From Pseudomonadota bacterium (GTDB lineage Bacteria; Pseudomonadota; Alphaproteobacteria; Sphingomonadales; Sphingomonadaceae), in assembly GCA_029781465.1 (NCBI GenBank), contig JAKOWQ010000082.1:1-16177 (forward strand): 16,177 bases of DNA, given 5' to 3'. Positions 7,517 through 14,559 of this stretch are shown here, piece by piece. The notes under the pieces were generated by a model, which was not told the origin of the DNA, did no database searches, and saw nothing but the letters and a program-made list of their open reading frames with translations. The translations under genes were made by a program, and so were the position numbers. Numbering within the stretch: position 1 is the first letter of the stretch; the number at the start of each line of letters is the position of its first letter.

Positions 7517-9625
7517 TTGCCCTCCCCCTTCGGTCTTCGCCTCGTCTCCGCCTCTGCCCCGCGCGGCTTATGGCGGCTCACCATGGTGGCACTGCCGCTT
7601 CTGGCCATGCCCCAGGTGGCGCTGGCCGATGACGCAAGCGGCGATGCGAGCCTTTCCCCGATCGTGGTCAATGGCGAGACCTATCGCATCGACGAGCCGG
7701 CCAGCACCAAGACCGGCACCCCGCTGCTCGACACCCCTCAGTCGATCGCGGTGCTCCAGCGCGAGCAGCTCGACGATCAGGCGGTCGAGCAGCTTGGCGA
7801 TGCCTTGCGCTATGTTCCCGGGGTCACGCTCGGCCAGGGCGAGGGGCACCGCGATCAGATCGTGCTGCGCGGTCAGTCCTCGACTGCGGACTTCTTTCTC
7901 GACGGTCTGCGCGACGATGCGCAGTATTATCGTCCGCTCTACAATGTCGAACGGATCGAGGTGCTCAAGGGCGCCAATGCTTTGCTGTTAGGGCGCGGCG
8001 GCGGGGGCGGGATCGTCAACCGCGTTTCCAAGAACGCGGATCCCGCCGCAACGCGGCTGAGTGCTTCGGCGGGGATCGACAGCTGGGGGGCATGGTCGCT
8101 GGCCGCCGATGCCAATCAGCCGCTGGGCAGCGCCGCCGCGATCCGTCTCAATGCCACTTACGAGGACTTCGCCAACCACCGCGATGTCTATTCGGGTTCG
8201 TTCCTGGGCCTGGCGCCCACGATCAGCGCCGCGCTGGGCGAAACCGGCACACTGACCCTGGCCTACGAATACGATCGCGACCGGCGGGTTACGGATCGCG
8301 GCGTGCCTTCGCTCGGCGGAAGCCCGATCCGCGGCTATGAACGGACATTCTTTGGCAGCGCCGAACTCAACCGCAGCAGTGTCGATGCCCACATTGCGCG
8401 CGCGCGCTACGATCAGGAGCTGGGGGATGGGCTGACCCTCTCGCTGTCCGGGCTCTATGCCCATTATGACAAGTATTACGGCAATCTCCTGCCCTCCTCC
8501 GCCACCGCCACCACGGTTACGCTGACCGGCTATGCCAGCTCCACCGTGCGCGACAACTGGATCGGCCAGGCCAATCTGGTGTGGAAGGGCAGCACGGGCG
8601 GCCTTGGGCACACCGTGCTGGCCGGGATCGAGGGCGGCGATCAGACGACCGGTTCGGACCGCCGCACCGCGCTGTTCGGCACCGCCACGTCAGCCACAGT
8701 GCCCCTGGCACGCACGCTCAGCCTTCCGGCGGCGAGCTGGAGCGGGATTGAGCGGCAAACCAGCGCCAAGGTCCGGACCTGGTCGGCCTATGCCCAGGAC
8801 CAGATCGAGCTGGCGCCCTATTTCCAGCTGATCGCCGGAATCCGCTTTGACCGCTTCGATATTGCCGCAACCAACCTGCTGACCTCTGCCCAGACCGCGC
8901 GGGCGGATTCGATGTGGTCGCCGCGCTTCGGACTGATCCTCAAACCGCAAGCCAATGTCTCGCTCTATGCCAGCTATGCCCGCAGCTTCCTGCCCCAATC
9001 GGGCGATCAGTTCACCACGCTCGATGCAAGCTACCAGACGCTGGAACCCGAAGCGTTCCGCAACCTCGAGATCGGGGCGAAGTGGGATATTGCACCGGCG
9101 CTCTCGCTGAGCGCCGCGCTGTTCCAGGTCGATCGCAGCAACACCCGCGCCAACGATCCGCTCACCGGCAATCCGGTGCTGACCGGATCGAGCCGGGTTC
9201 GCGGGTTTGAGGCATCGCTGGCCGGAAAGATCACGCCTGAGTGGCAGATCAGCCTGGGCTATACCCACCAGAGCGGCGAGATCCGCAGCACCACAACCGC
9301 CGCGCCCGCCGGGCGCAAGCTTGACAAGCTGCCCTCCGACCAGTTCGCCGCCTGGACCCGCTATGACCTGACCAGCCGCCTCGGCCTGGGTCTGGGCCTG
9401 GTCCACCAGTCGAGCCAGTTCGCGACCATTTCCAACGCGGTGCGGCTGCCCGGCTTCACCCGGATCGACGCGGCGCTGTTCTACGATCTGAGCGATGCGG
9501 TGGCGATCCAGCTCAACATCGAAAACCTCACCGATACCAGCTACTTCGCCAGTGCCCATACTGACAACAACATCGCCACTGGCGAACCCATCAATGCCCG
9601 GCTGACACTGCGGGTGAAGTTCTGA
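7517..9625 (+). CDS. TonB-dependent siderophore receptor (catecholate/ferrichrome type)
   Basis: This complete 702-residue outer-membrane receptor imports a ferric siderophore. It has a signal peptide cut after VALA (residue ~37), a TonB-box-like SPIVVNG (47-53), and a plug domain at about 70-175 with LRYVPGV, IVLRGQSS, FFLDGLRDD and IEVLKGANALLLGRGGGGGIVNRVSK. The TPQSI and GIVNRVSK segments are hallmarks of the siderophore-receptor subfamily (TIGR01783 type). The barrel follows, ending NARLTLRVKF with terminal Phe. The start is a TTG at 7517 with a good AAAAGGA ribosome binding site 7 bases upstream; using the next ATG would remove the signal-peptide region. Two Fur-box-like sites precede it. 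No siderophore synthesis or ferric reductase gene is adjacent. The stop is three bases from the convergent [2Fe-2S] gene stop. Confidence 0.95.
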   Translation: MPSPFGLRLVSASAPRGLWRLTMVALPLLAMPQVALADDASGDASLSPIVVNGETYRIDEPASTKTGTPLLDTPQSIAVLQREQLDDQAVEQLGDALRYVPGVTLGQGEGHRDQIVLRGQSSTADFFLDGLRDDAQYYRPLYNVERIEVLKGANALLLGRGGGGGIVNRVSKNADPAATRLSASAGIDSWGAWSLAADANQPLGSAAAIRLNATYEDFANHRDVYSGSFLGLAPTISAALGETGTLTLAYEYDRDRRVTDRGVPSLGGSPIRGYERTFFGSAELNRSSVDAHIARARYDQELGDGLTLSLSGLYAHYDKYYGNLLPSSATATTVTLTGYASSTVRDNWIGQANLVWKGSTGGLGHTVLAGIEGGDQTTGSDRRTALFGTATSATVPLARTLSLPAASWSGIERQTSAKVRTWSAYAQDQIELAPYFQLIAGIRFDRFDIAATNLLTSAQTARADSMWSPRFGLILKPQANVSLYASYARSFLPQSGDQFTTLDASYQTLEPEAFRNLEIGAKWDIAPALSLSAALFQVDRSNTRANDPLTGNPVLTGSSRVRGFEASLAGKITPEWQISLGYTHQSGEIRSTTTAAPAGRKLDKLPSDQFAAWTRYDLTSRLGLGLGLVHQSSQFATISNAVRLPGFTRIDAALFYDLSDAVAIQLNIENLTDTSYFASAHTDNNIATGEPINARLTLRVKF

Positions 9626-9628
9626 GCG

Positions 9629-10165
9629 CTATTCTCCCTTCATCGCCGGCACCGCACGCGCCGCATCCTCCGGGCTGAGCCCGGGCGGCGGCGCGGCGGC
9701 GATGGTTTCGACCCGGCGCATCACCCGCCCGGCCCGCTGGATCGCGCGGACCAGCCGCGGATAGACCCCGCAGCGGCACAGGTTGGGCACCGCGGCATGG
9801 ATGTCCTCCGCGCTCGGATCGGCATTGCGCGCCAGCAGCGCCGCTGCCGCGATCGCGATTCCCGGCGTGCAGAACCCGCACTGGATCGCCTGTTCGGCCA
9901 CCAGCGCCTGCTGCACCGGGTGCGAGCGATCGGGCGAAAGCCCTTCGATCGTGGTCACGCTGCGCCCTTCGGCCTCGCCCAGGGTGATCAGGCAGCTGCG
10001 CAGCGCCTGGCCATCGACCAGCACCATGCAGGCCCCGCAATCGCCCGCACCGCAGCCGTATTTGGTTCCGGTCAGGTTGGCGCCGTCGCGCAGCGCCCAC
10101 AGCAGCGGGGTCTGCGGGTCCATCCGCACTTCAAGCGCGCGCTCGTTGATCGTCAGTCGCGCCAT
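9629..10165 (-). CDS. [2Fe-2S] small subunit of a xanthine dehydrogenase-family oxidoreductase (IorA-like)
   Basis: This 178-residue protein carries all eight cluster cysteines of the molybdenum hydroxylase electron-transfer subunit. The plant-type ferredoxin set is C38, C43, C46 and C58 (YGCGAGDCGAC...SC). The helical-domain set is C96, C99, C130 and C132 (QCGFCTPG...CRCG). It most resembles isoquinoline 1-oxidoreductase or aldehyde oxidase alpha subunits, which pass electrons from a molybdopterin subunit to a membrane or periplasmic acceptor. It has about 30 extra C-terminal residues (APPPGLSPEDAARAVPAMKGE) beyond the usual end. The ATG at 10165 lies inside the end of the class II aldolase gene (13-base overlap), indicating coupling. 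No molybdopterin-binding large subunit is adjacent, because the next gene is a convergent receptor. The partner must be encoded elsewhere or be lost. Confidence 0.9.
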   Translation of the reverse strand: MARLTINERALEVRMDPQTPLLWALRDGANLTGTKYGCGAGDCGACMVLVDGQALRSCLITLGEAEGRSVTTIEGLSPDRSHPVQQALVAEQAIQCGFCTPGIAIAAAALLARNADPSAEDIHAAVPNLCRCGVYPRLVRAIQRAGRVMRRVETIAAAPPPGLSPEDAARAVPAMKGE

Positions 10166-10926
10166 GAACGGTCGGTCTTGTCGATCCGGCGCACCCAGGC
10201 GTCGAAGTCCGCTCCGCCGGGCTGGTGGCCGGGAACGTGGGCCTCGTGCAGATCGCGGTGATGCACCGCCACCACCGCGTCGGAAACCACCACGGGCTTG
10301 CCCGCGGCCCTGGTCGCCAGCTGCACCTCGCAAGCGCGCTGCAAGGCCCAGTGCATCACGAAAATCTCGGGAATCGAGCGCCCGAGGATCACCGGACCGT
10401 GGTTCCTGAGCATCAGCACCCGGTTGTCGCCCAGGTTCTTGAGCAGGCGCTCACCCTCTTCGGCGCGGACGGTGATCCCCTCGAAATCGTGGTAGGAAAT
10501 CCGCCCGGCGAAATTGCAGGCGTAGAAGTTGACCGGCTGCAATCCGCCCTCAAGGCTGCACACCGCCATCGTTGCGGTGGTGTGGGTATGCACGATGGCC
10601 TCGGCCCAGGGCACGTGGCGGTGAAAGTAGGAATGCTGGACAAAGCCCGCCTTGTTGACCGGATAGGGGCTGCCATCGAGCGTGTTGCCCTCGATATCGA
10701 TCTTGACCAGGTTGCTGGCGCAGACCTCGGAATAGAGCAGCCCATAGGGGTTGATGAGGAAGGCCCCTTCCTCGCCCGGCACCTTGACCGAGATGTGGTT
10801 GTAGATCGATTCCGACCAGCCGAGATGATCGAACACCCGGTAGCACGCGGCAAGCTGCTGGCGCGCCTGCCATTCCTCGTCCGAACAATCGACATTGCGG
10901 CTGTGCGCGCTGAGCTGGGTGGCCAT
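10153..10926 (-). CDS. class II aldolase/adducin family protein
   Basis: This 257-residue protein is of the class II aldolase/adducin head-domain family (L-fuculose-1-phosphate aldolase fold), which uses a divalent metal to stabilise an enolate. Visible signatures are the SIYNHISVKVP segment (Asn43, His44), the metal-binding HTHTT (H113, H115), and RNHGPVILG with the third His (H176). Family members lacking sugar-phosphate partners are often annotated only as aldolase-family or decarboxylases, and the substrate here is unknown. The ATG at 10926 has a strong GGGAGAGG ribosome binding site; the frame continues upstream into the receptor gene but without aldolase similarity. It lies 40 bases after the receptor stop and overlaps the [2Fe-2S] subunit gene, so the three form an operon that probably serves uptake and breakdown of one compound (inference). 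Confidence 0.9.
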   Translation of the reverse strand: MATQLSAHSRNVDCSDEEWQARQQLAACYRVFDHLGWSESIYNHISVKVPGEEGAFLINPYGLLYSEVCASNLVKIDIEGNTLDGSPYPVNKAGFVQHSYFHRHVPWAEAIVHTHTTATMAVCSLEGGLQPVNFYACNFAGRISYHDFEGITVRAEEGERLLKNLGDNRVLMLRNHGPVILGRSIPEIFVMHWALQRACEVQLATRAAGKPVVVSDAVVAVHHRDLHEAHVPGHQPGGADFDAWVRRIDKTDRSWRD

Positions 10927-10966
10927 GATCCTCTCCCGAATGGTTTCGCGGCAGGACTTATCCCGA

Positions 10967-12982
10967 TCAGCGCCCGATTGAAAAGCGCAATCCCGCCCAC
11001 AGCGTGCGCGGCGCGCCGAGATCCAGCGAACCGGCTTGGTTGCGGGTGACAACTTCGGCATCGGTCAGGTTCTCGGCGCGCAGCACCAGGGTGGCCCAGG
11101 GCGCGAGCGGCACCGTCGCGAGCGCATCGAGGGTGGTCACCGGGGCCAGCCGGTCAGTCTCCAGATCGTCCTCGAACTGGGCCGAGCTGTGGCGCAGCCT
11201 TGCCGCCAGCTGCCAGCCGGGCGCCGGGCGCCAGGTCAGCGTGGTGCTGGCCGTGAACGCGGGCACCTGCGCCGGCCGCTTGCCATCAAGCGCGGCGGAT
11301 GCGCCGCTGCCCTCGACCCGGGCATCGACCAGCGAAAGCGTTCCATCCCAGCTGATCCGGCCCAGATCGGCCTTGCCGCCCAGCTCGATCCCGCGTGAAC
11401 GAACCGCATCGACATTCTGCCGCTGGCGCAGGTTGGCGCCGATGGTGACGTTGGCGATCGCATCGCGCACCCGGTTGTCGAACGCGGTAGCCTGCAACTC
11501 GAAGCCGCCGCGCTTGAAATCGAACCCGGCCTCGAACCCGAACAATTCCTCGTTCTTCAGGGCGGCGTTGGCGCGGGTGGTGACGGGGAAAACCACAAAG
11601 GGCCGATAAAGCTCGTTAAGCGTGGGCTGGCGCAGCCCGTTGTAGAGCGAACCGCGCAGGCTCAGTCCCTCGGCCAGCGCGACCAGCGCACCGCCGCGCA
11701 GCGACAAGTCCCAGCCCGCGCGATCCGCAAAGCGGTTGGCGGTGGTGACGGCCCCGGCCGCGTTGGTTTCGATGAAATGGCCCTCGCGCACCGCCCAGCG
11801 ATCGAGCCGCGCCGTGCCGGTCAGCCGCAGCGGGCCGAAGGTGTGATCGTGCTCAAGGTAGAAACCCAGATCGTCGTTCACCCCGCCCGCGCGGCGCCGC
11901 GCGGTGATCGCGCCGGTCGCCCCGCTATAGGCGATTTCCTGCATCTCGCCGCTGGCCCGGCGCCAGTCGATCCCCACCCGCAACGAATGGTCCGCGTCGA
12001 TCGGCGGGCGCAGTTCCAGCTTGCCGCCAAGCCCGGTCGAAGGCGTTGTGCGCTGATCGAGCGTCTTGCGGTAGCTGGTCGAGGAAATCACCACGTTGGA
12101 AAAATCGCGCGCCTGGACATAGCCGATGAGATCGAACTGCCAGGCACCGCGCCCCACCAGCCGCAGCGATGCATCCGCGCCGTTCTGGTGGCTGTCGGCG
12201 CCTTGGAAGCGCAGCGTGCGGTTGTCATCGAACACCAGCAGGCGGGTCTGAAGCTCGACAGCGCCGCTCACTGGCACCACCGCTCGCGCCGAGGTGGACC
12301 AGCTGTCAAACGCGGCCCGGGCCGATGCGGCGACCCGCTGGGTCTGCGGCGTGGTCCAGAACCCCTGCCCGCGATCCCACCGTCCCGAGACCACGGCATA
12401 GCCATTGCCGAGCTGCGGCGCGACTGTCCCGCTCAGCTCGCTTTCGCCGCGATCGTTGCCGGTCAGCGCCAGCTCGGCCAGCGGCAGGCCGGCAGGATTG
12501 GCGCTGACCAGATCGAGCGTGCCCGCCACCGCCCCGGCACCGAACGCACCCGAACCGCCACCACGGATCAGCGTGGCCCGATCGAGCCGCTCGAACGGCA
12601 GCGCCGAAAAGGGCACGTGGCCGAAGAACGGATCGGTCACTGGCACCCCGTCGAGCAGCACCAGCGTGCGGCTTGAGGCATTGCCGCCAAGCCCGCGCAG
12701 CGTCACGCCCTGGGCGGTGGGATTGGCCGAGCGGCTGTCGGACCGGCGGAACTGCTGCACCCCGGCGAACTGCCCCAGCACATCGTCGAGCCGCCCCGAT
12801 GCCGAAGCCGCGCCGCGATCGCGCTCAAGCGCGAGGATCGAATAGGCCGCAAGCAGCGGCGAGGGATCGAGCCCATGCCCGGTGACCACGATCTCGCCAT
12901 CGTCCATCGGCCGCTCCTCAGCCAGCGCGGGCCGCGCGGCAAGGGCGAGAAGGACAACCGGAATAAGTGCGTGCCTGGTCAT
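10967..12982 (-). CDS. TonB-dependent outer-membrane receptor
   Basis: This complete 671-residue receptor has a signal peptide MTRHALIPVVLLALAARPALA, a TonB box GEIVVTG (about 29-35) and a plug domain at about 60-160 with TLRGLGGNASSRTLVLLDGV and ATLIRGGGSGAFGAGAVAGT. The barrel ends LWAGLRFSIGR; the last residue is Arg rather than the usual Phe. The layout is BtuB-like, but the ligand is unknown. The start at 12982 is chosen because it yields a proper signal peptide. The reading frame stays open to 13021, but those extra codons lie inside a tRNA 3' fragment (12996-13040) and cannot be genuine. It heads the operon with the aldolase and [2Fe-2S] genes. Because its upstream DNA beyond 13040 belongs to an inserted island, its original promoter may have been displaced. 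Confidence 0.93.
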   Translation of the reverse strand: MTRHALIPVVLLALAARPALAEERPMDDGEIVVTGHGLDPSPLLAAYSILALERDRGAASASGRLDDVLGQFAGVQQFRRSDSRSANPTAQGVTLRGLGGNASSRTLVLLDGVPVTDPFFGHVPFSALPFERLDRATLIRGGGSGAFGAGAVAGTLDLVSANPAGLPLAELALTGNDRGESELSGTVAPQLGNGYAVVSGRWDRGQGFWTTPQTQRVAASARAAFDSWSTSARAVVPVSGAVELQTRLLVFDDNRTLRFQGADSHQNGADASLRLVGRGAWQFDLIGYVQARDFSNVVISSTSYRKTLDQRTTPSTGLGGKLELRPPIDADHSLRVGIDWRRASGEMQEIAYSGATGAITARRRAGGVNDDLGFYLEHDHTFGPLRLTGTARLDRWAVREGHFIETNAAGAVTTANRFADRAGWDLSLRGGALVALAEGLSLRGSLYNGLRQPTLNELYRPFVVFPVTTRANAALKNEELFGFEAGFDFKRGGFELQATAFDNRVRDAIANVTIGANLRQRQNVDAVRSRGIELGGKADLGRISWDGTLSLVDARVEGSGASAALDGKRPAQVPAFTASTTLTWRPAPGWQLAARLRHSSAQFEDDLETDRLAPVTTLDALATVPLAPWATLVLRAENLTDAEVVTRNQAGSLDLGAPRTLWAGLRFSIGR

Positions 12983-12995
12983 GACCCCCAGGGGA

Positions 12996-13040
12996 TGGTG
13001 CCGCTTACGTGACTCGAACACGTGACCCCATCATTACGAA
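12996..13040 (-). tRNA. 3' half of tRNA-Thr(CGT): island attachment-site scar
   Basis: Read on the minus strand, this is the anticodon loop TTCGTAA (anticodon CGT, U33 present), the 3' anticodon stem TGATG, variable GGGTC, and a perfect T-stem ACGTG/CACGT around TTCGAGT. Then follow the acceptor strand AAGCGGC, discriminator A and an encoded CCA. Upstream of the loop the expected CATCA stem strand, D-arm and GCCGCTT acceptor strand are missing and replaced by unrelated sequence. A fragment that starts sharply at the anticodon loop and runs to CCA is the usual attL/attR product of a tyrosine integrase acting in a tRNA gene. The intact tRNA should lie at the other end of the island, beyond 16177. 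Confidence 0.85.
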
Positions 13041-13058
13041 AAACCCCCGAAAATCGGG
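13039..13058 (-). terminator. small hairpin with T-run at the island junction
   Basis: CCCGA (13046-13050) and TCGGG (13054-13058) form a 5-bp stem with a 3-base loop. On the minus strand it is followed, after GG, by five T residues at 13043-13039. This is a weak intrinsic-terminator shape that would stop island transcripts from running into the receptor operon. It could equally be a recognition structure of the attachment site. The last T residues coincide with the first bases of the tRNA anticodon loop. Confidence 0.3.
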
Positions 13059-13202
13059 AAAAATAACATTAAATCATCTACTTATATCGGGTCATGCCCA
13101 AAGTTTTGCGCAGAGCCACGGTATTCCCAAACTCGCTTGACTTCCGATTTCCACCTCGACCTATGCAACGTGCTTTGGCTGGATGCAAACCTGAGTTGCG
13201 AG

Positions 13203-13221
13203 CCGGTCCATGTCCGGTCCA
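13203..13221. repeat. 8-bp direct repeat with 11-bp period
   Basis: CCGGTCCA occurs twice with start points 11 bases apart, about one helical turn, upstream of the AAA gene. Such phasing would suit a dimeric regulator or integrase-accessory protein binding one DNA face, but the repeat is short. Confidence 0.35.
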
Positions 13222-13242
13222 GAGGGTGCCGTTGTAGCGTGC

Positions 13243-13260
13243 AGTTGGCCAACTTTGACC
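13243..13260 (+). promoter_or_regulatory. palindromic operator candidate abutting a -35-like hexamer
   Basis: The perfect 12-bp palindrome AGTTGGCCAACT (13243-13254) directly touches TTGACC (13255-13260), a good -35 match. The region 17-18 bases further (AGAACA/GAACAA, about 13278-13284) is a poor -10. A repressor on the palindrome would block polymerase entering the AAA operon. The evidence is positional only. Confidence 0.3.
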
Positions 13261-13332
13261 GTTGCCCGAACACCCACAGAACAAAATTCATCGCAGGTTT
13301 GCTAACGGCGTTGGATGCGTTAGAAAATTCGC

Positions 13333-14559
13333 ATGAATGCAACCGCTTCGACCTTAGTTGGCAGACTACTAAAAGTCGTTCGGAGTGACGATGAATCCGG
13401 TGAAGTGTATGGGCGGCAATTTGATGGGCAAACCATCCACTTCACCATCCGGGAAGGGAATTTACCAGAGCGCGGCGATCTAATTATTCTTGGCGAGAAC
13501 CGTTGGGAGTATGCCCCTGACGATATCTGGCCTGCGAGCAAATCTATTGCAGTTGTCAGGCAGATCCTTGCAGACGGTGAAGTGATTGTCGAGGATGCTC
13601 TCGGGCTGCGTCTGGCCAGCAATGATCCGAACGTTCAGATCGCAGTTAACAACACAGTCGAGCTGAGCGATTCAAGCACCATTGTCAGAGTGCTGGCAGA
13701 AAAGCCGATCCGAATGCGCGACTTTGGCGCAAACGCTGACGATGTGCATCGGGAATATCTGTTCGACACGTCTGGTAAGAGTTTGTCGTTCTCCGACTTT
13801 GGCGGCTATCCCGAAGTTGTTTCTCGCGCCCGCGAACTAATCGACACACAAATCCGCTGCCGCGAGCAGCTCGACAAGATTGGTGCTCGCCCCGTCAAAG
13901 GGGTGCTGTTTACAGGGCCGCCGGGAACTGGAAAGACCCATCTCGCCCGCATTATTGCCCATGAATCCGAAGCGGATTTCTATCTGGTCAGCGGCCCCTC
14001 GATCGTTAGCAAGTGGGTCGGTGATAGCGAAGACACGCTGCGCAAAATCTTTGAGGCGGCTGTATCGTCCCAGTCCGGTCGCGCCATTATATTCTTCGAC
14101 GAAATCGACAGCATAGCTGAGGAGCGAACTGGTGACTCGCATGAGGCCTCCAAGCGGCTTGTTGCGCAGTTGCTAACCTTGATGGATGGATTTGACGAGA
14201 AAGGGGGAAATGTCGTTGTCATTGCAGCGACCAACCGAATTGACGCGCTCGATCCTGCCCTCACCCGACCTGGACGCTTCGACTGGGAGATTGAGTTTGG
14301 CTTACCGACCTTGTTCGATCGCCTAGCGATCCTGGAGGTTGGTGCAAAACGCCTTAACGCTGCTCCCTACCTGCCCTTAGAAGACGTAGCAGCACTGACC
14401 TACGGTTGGTCAGCCGCCGACTTGTCCTCGATCTGGGCCGAGTCTGCCCTCATCGCAGCCGGAGAGGGCCGCGACAGAATCGACGCTGAGGACGTGGCGC
14501 AGGCATATGAGCGGATTGCATCAAGGCCGCGACGCAAAGTTGAAAGGCGGGATGCATGA
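13333..14559 (+). CDS. single-ring AAA ATPase, proteasome-activator/Cdc48-like unfoldase
   Basis: This 408-residue protein has one classical AAA domain: Walker A GPPGTGKT (195-202), an aromatic pore loop KWVG (227-230), Walker B IIFFDEID (252-259), sensor 1 AATN (298-301), the arginine-finger motif TRPGRFD (R312, R315), and a sensor-2 helix GWSAADLSSIW (358-368). All catalytic residues are intact, so a hexameric, ATP-driven threading machine is expected. Residues 1-125 are beta-rich, and the second part (EVIVEDALGLRLASNDPNVQ) resembles the OB domain of PAN/Mpa/ARC. A long N-terminal coiled coil is absent, and the C-terminus (KVERRDA) lacks the HbYX proteasome-docking motif. There is no clear ribosome binding site before ATG 13333. 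Base use is less GC-rich than to the left, consistent with island DNA. It overlaps the next gene by ATGA. Confidence 0.88.
   Translation: MNATASTLVGRLLKVVRSDDESGEVYGRQFDGQTIHFTIREGNLPERGDLIILGENRWEYAPDDIWPASKSIAVVRQILADGEVIVEDALGLRLASNDPNVQIAVNNTVELSDSSTIVRVLAEKPIRMRDFGANADDVHREYLFDTSGKSLSFSDFGGYPEVVSRARELIDTQIRCREQLDKIGARPVKGVLFTGPPGTGKTHLARIIAHESEADFYLVSGPSIVSKWVGDSEDTLRKIFEAAVSSQSGRAIIFFDEIDSIAEERTGDSHEASKRLVAQLLTLMDGFDEKGGNVVVIAATNRIDALDPALTRPGRFDWEIEFGLPTLFDRLAILEVGAKRLNAAPYLPLEDVAALTYGWSAADLSSIWAESALIAAGEGRDRIDAEDVAQAYERIASRPRRKVERRDA

Larger units (their letters stand above)
13041..13332. other. non-coding island-end region upstream of the AAA gene
   Basis: There is no convincing gene here; short minus-strand frames lack ribosome binding sites and family resemblance. 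The segment holds the junction hairpin, an 8-bp direct repeat CCGGTCCA at 13203-13210 and 13214-13221, a 12-bp palindrome AGTTGGCCAACT (13243-13254), and a -35-like TTGACC (13255-13260) without a strong -10. It should contain the promoter of the AAA-ATPase operon and the arm-type sites of the element. Confidence 0.5.

Noticed and set aside
12996..13040. Functional complete tRNA-Thr gene
   Set aside because: The 5' acceptor strand GCCGCTT, the D-arm and the 5' anticodon-stem strand are absent next to the fragment, so it cannot fold as a tRNA.
13078..13342. Short minus-strand frames (68 and 86 codons) between the tRNA fragment and the AAA gene
   Set aside because: There is no ribosome binding site and no domain, and they overlap the start region and likely promoter of the AAA operon.
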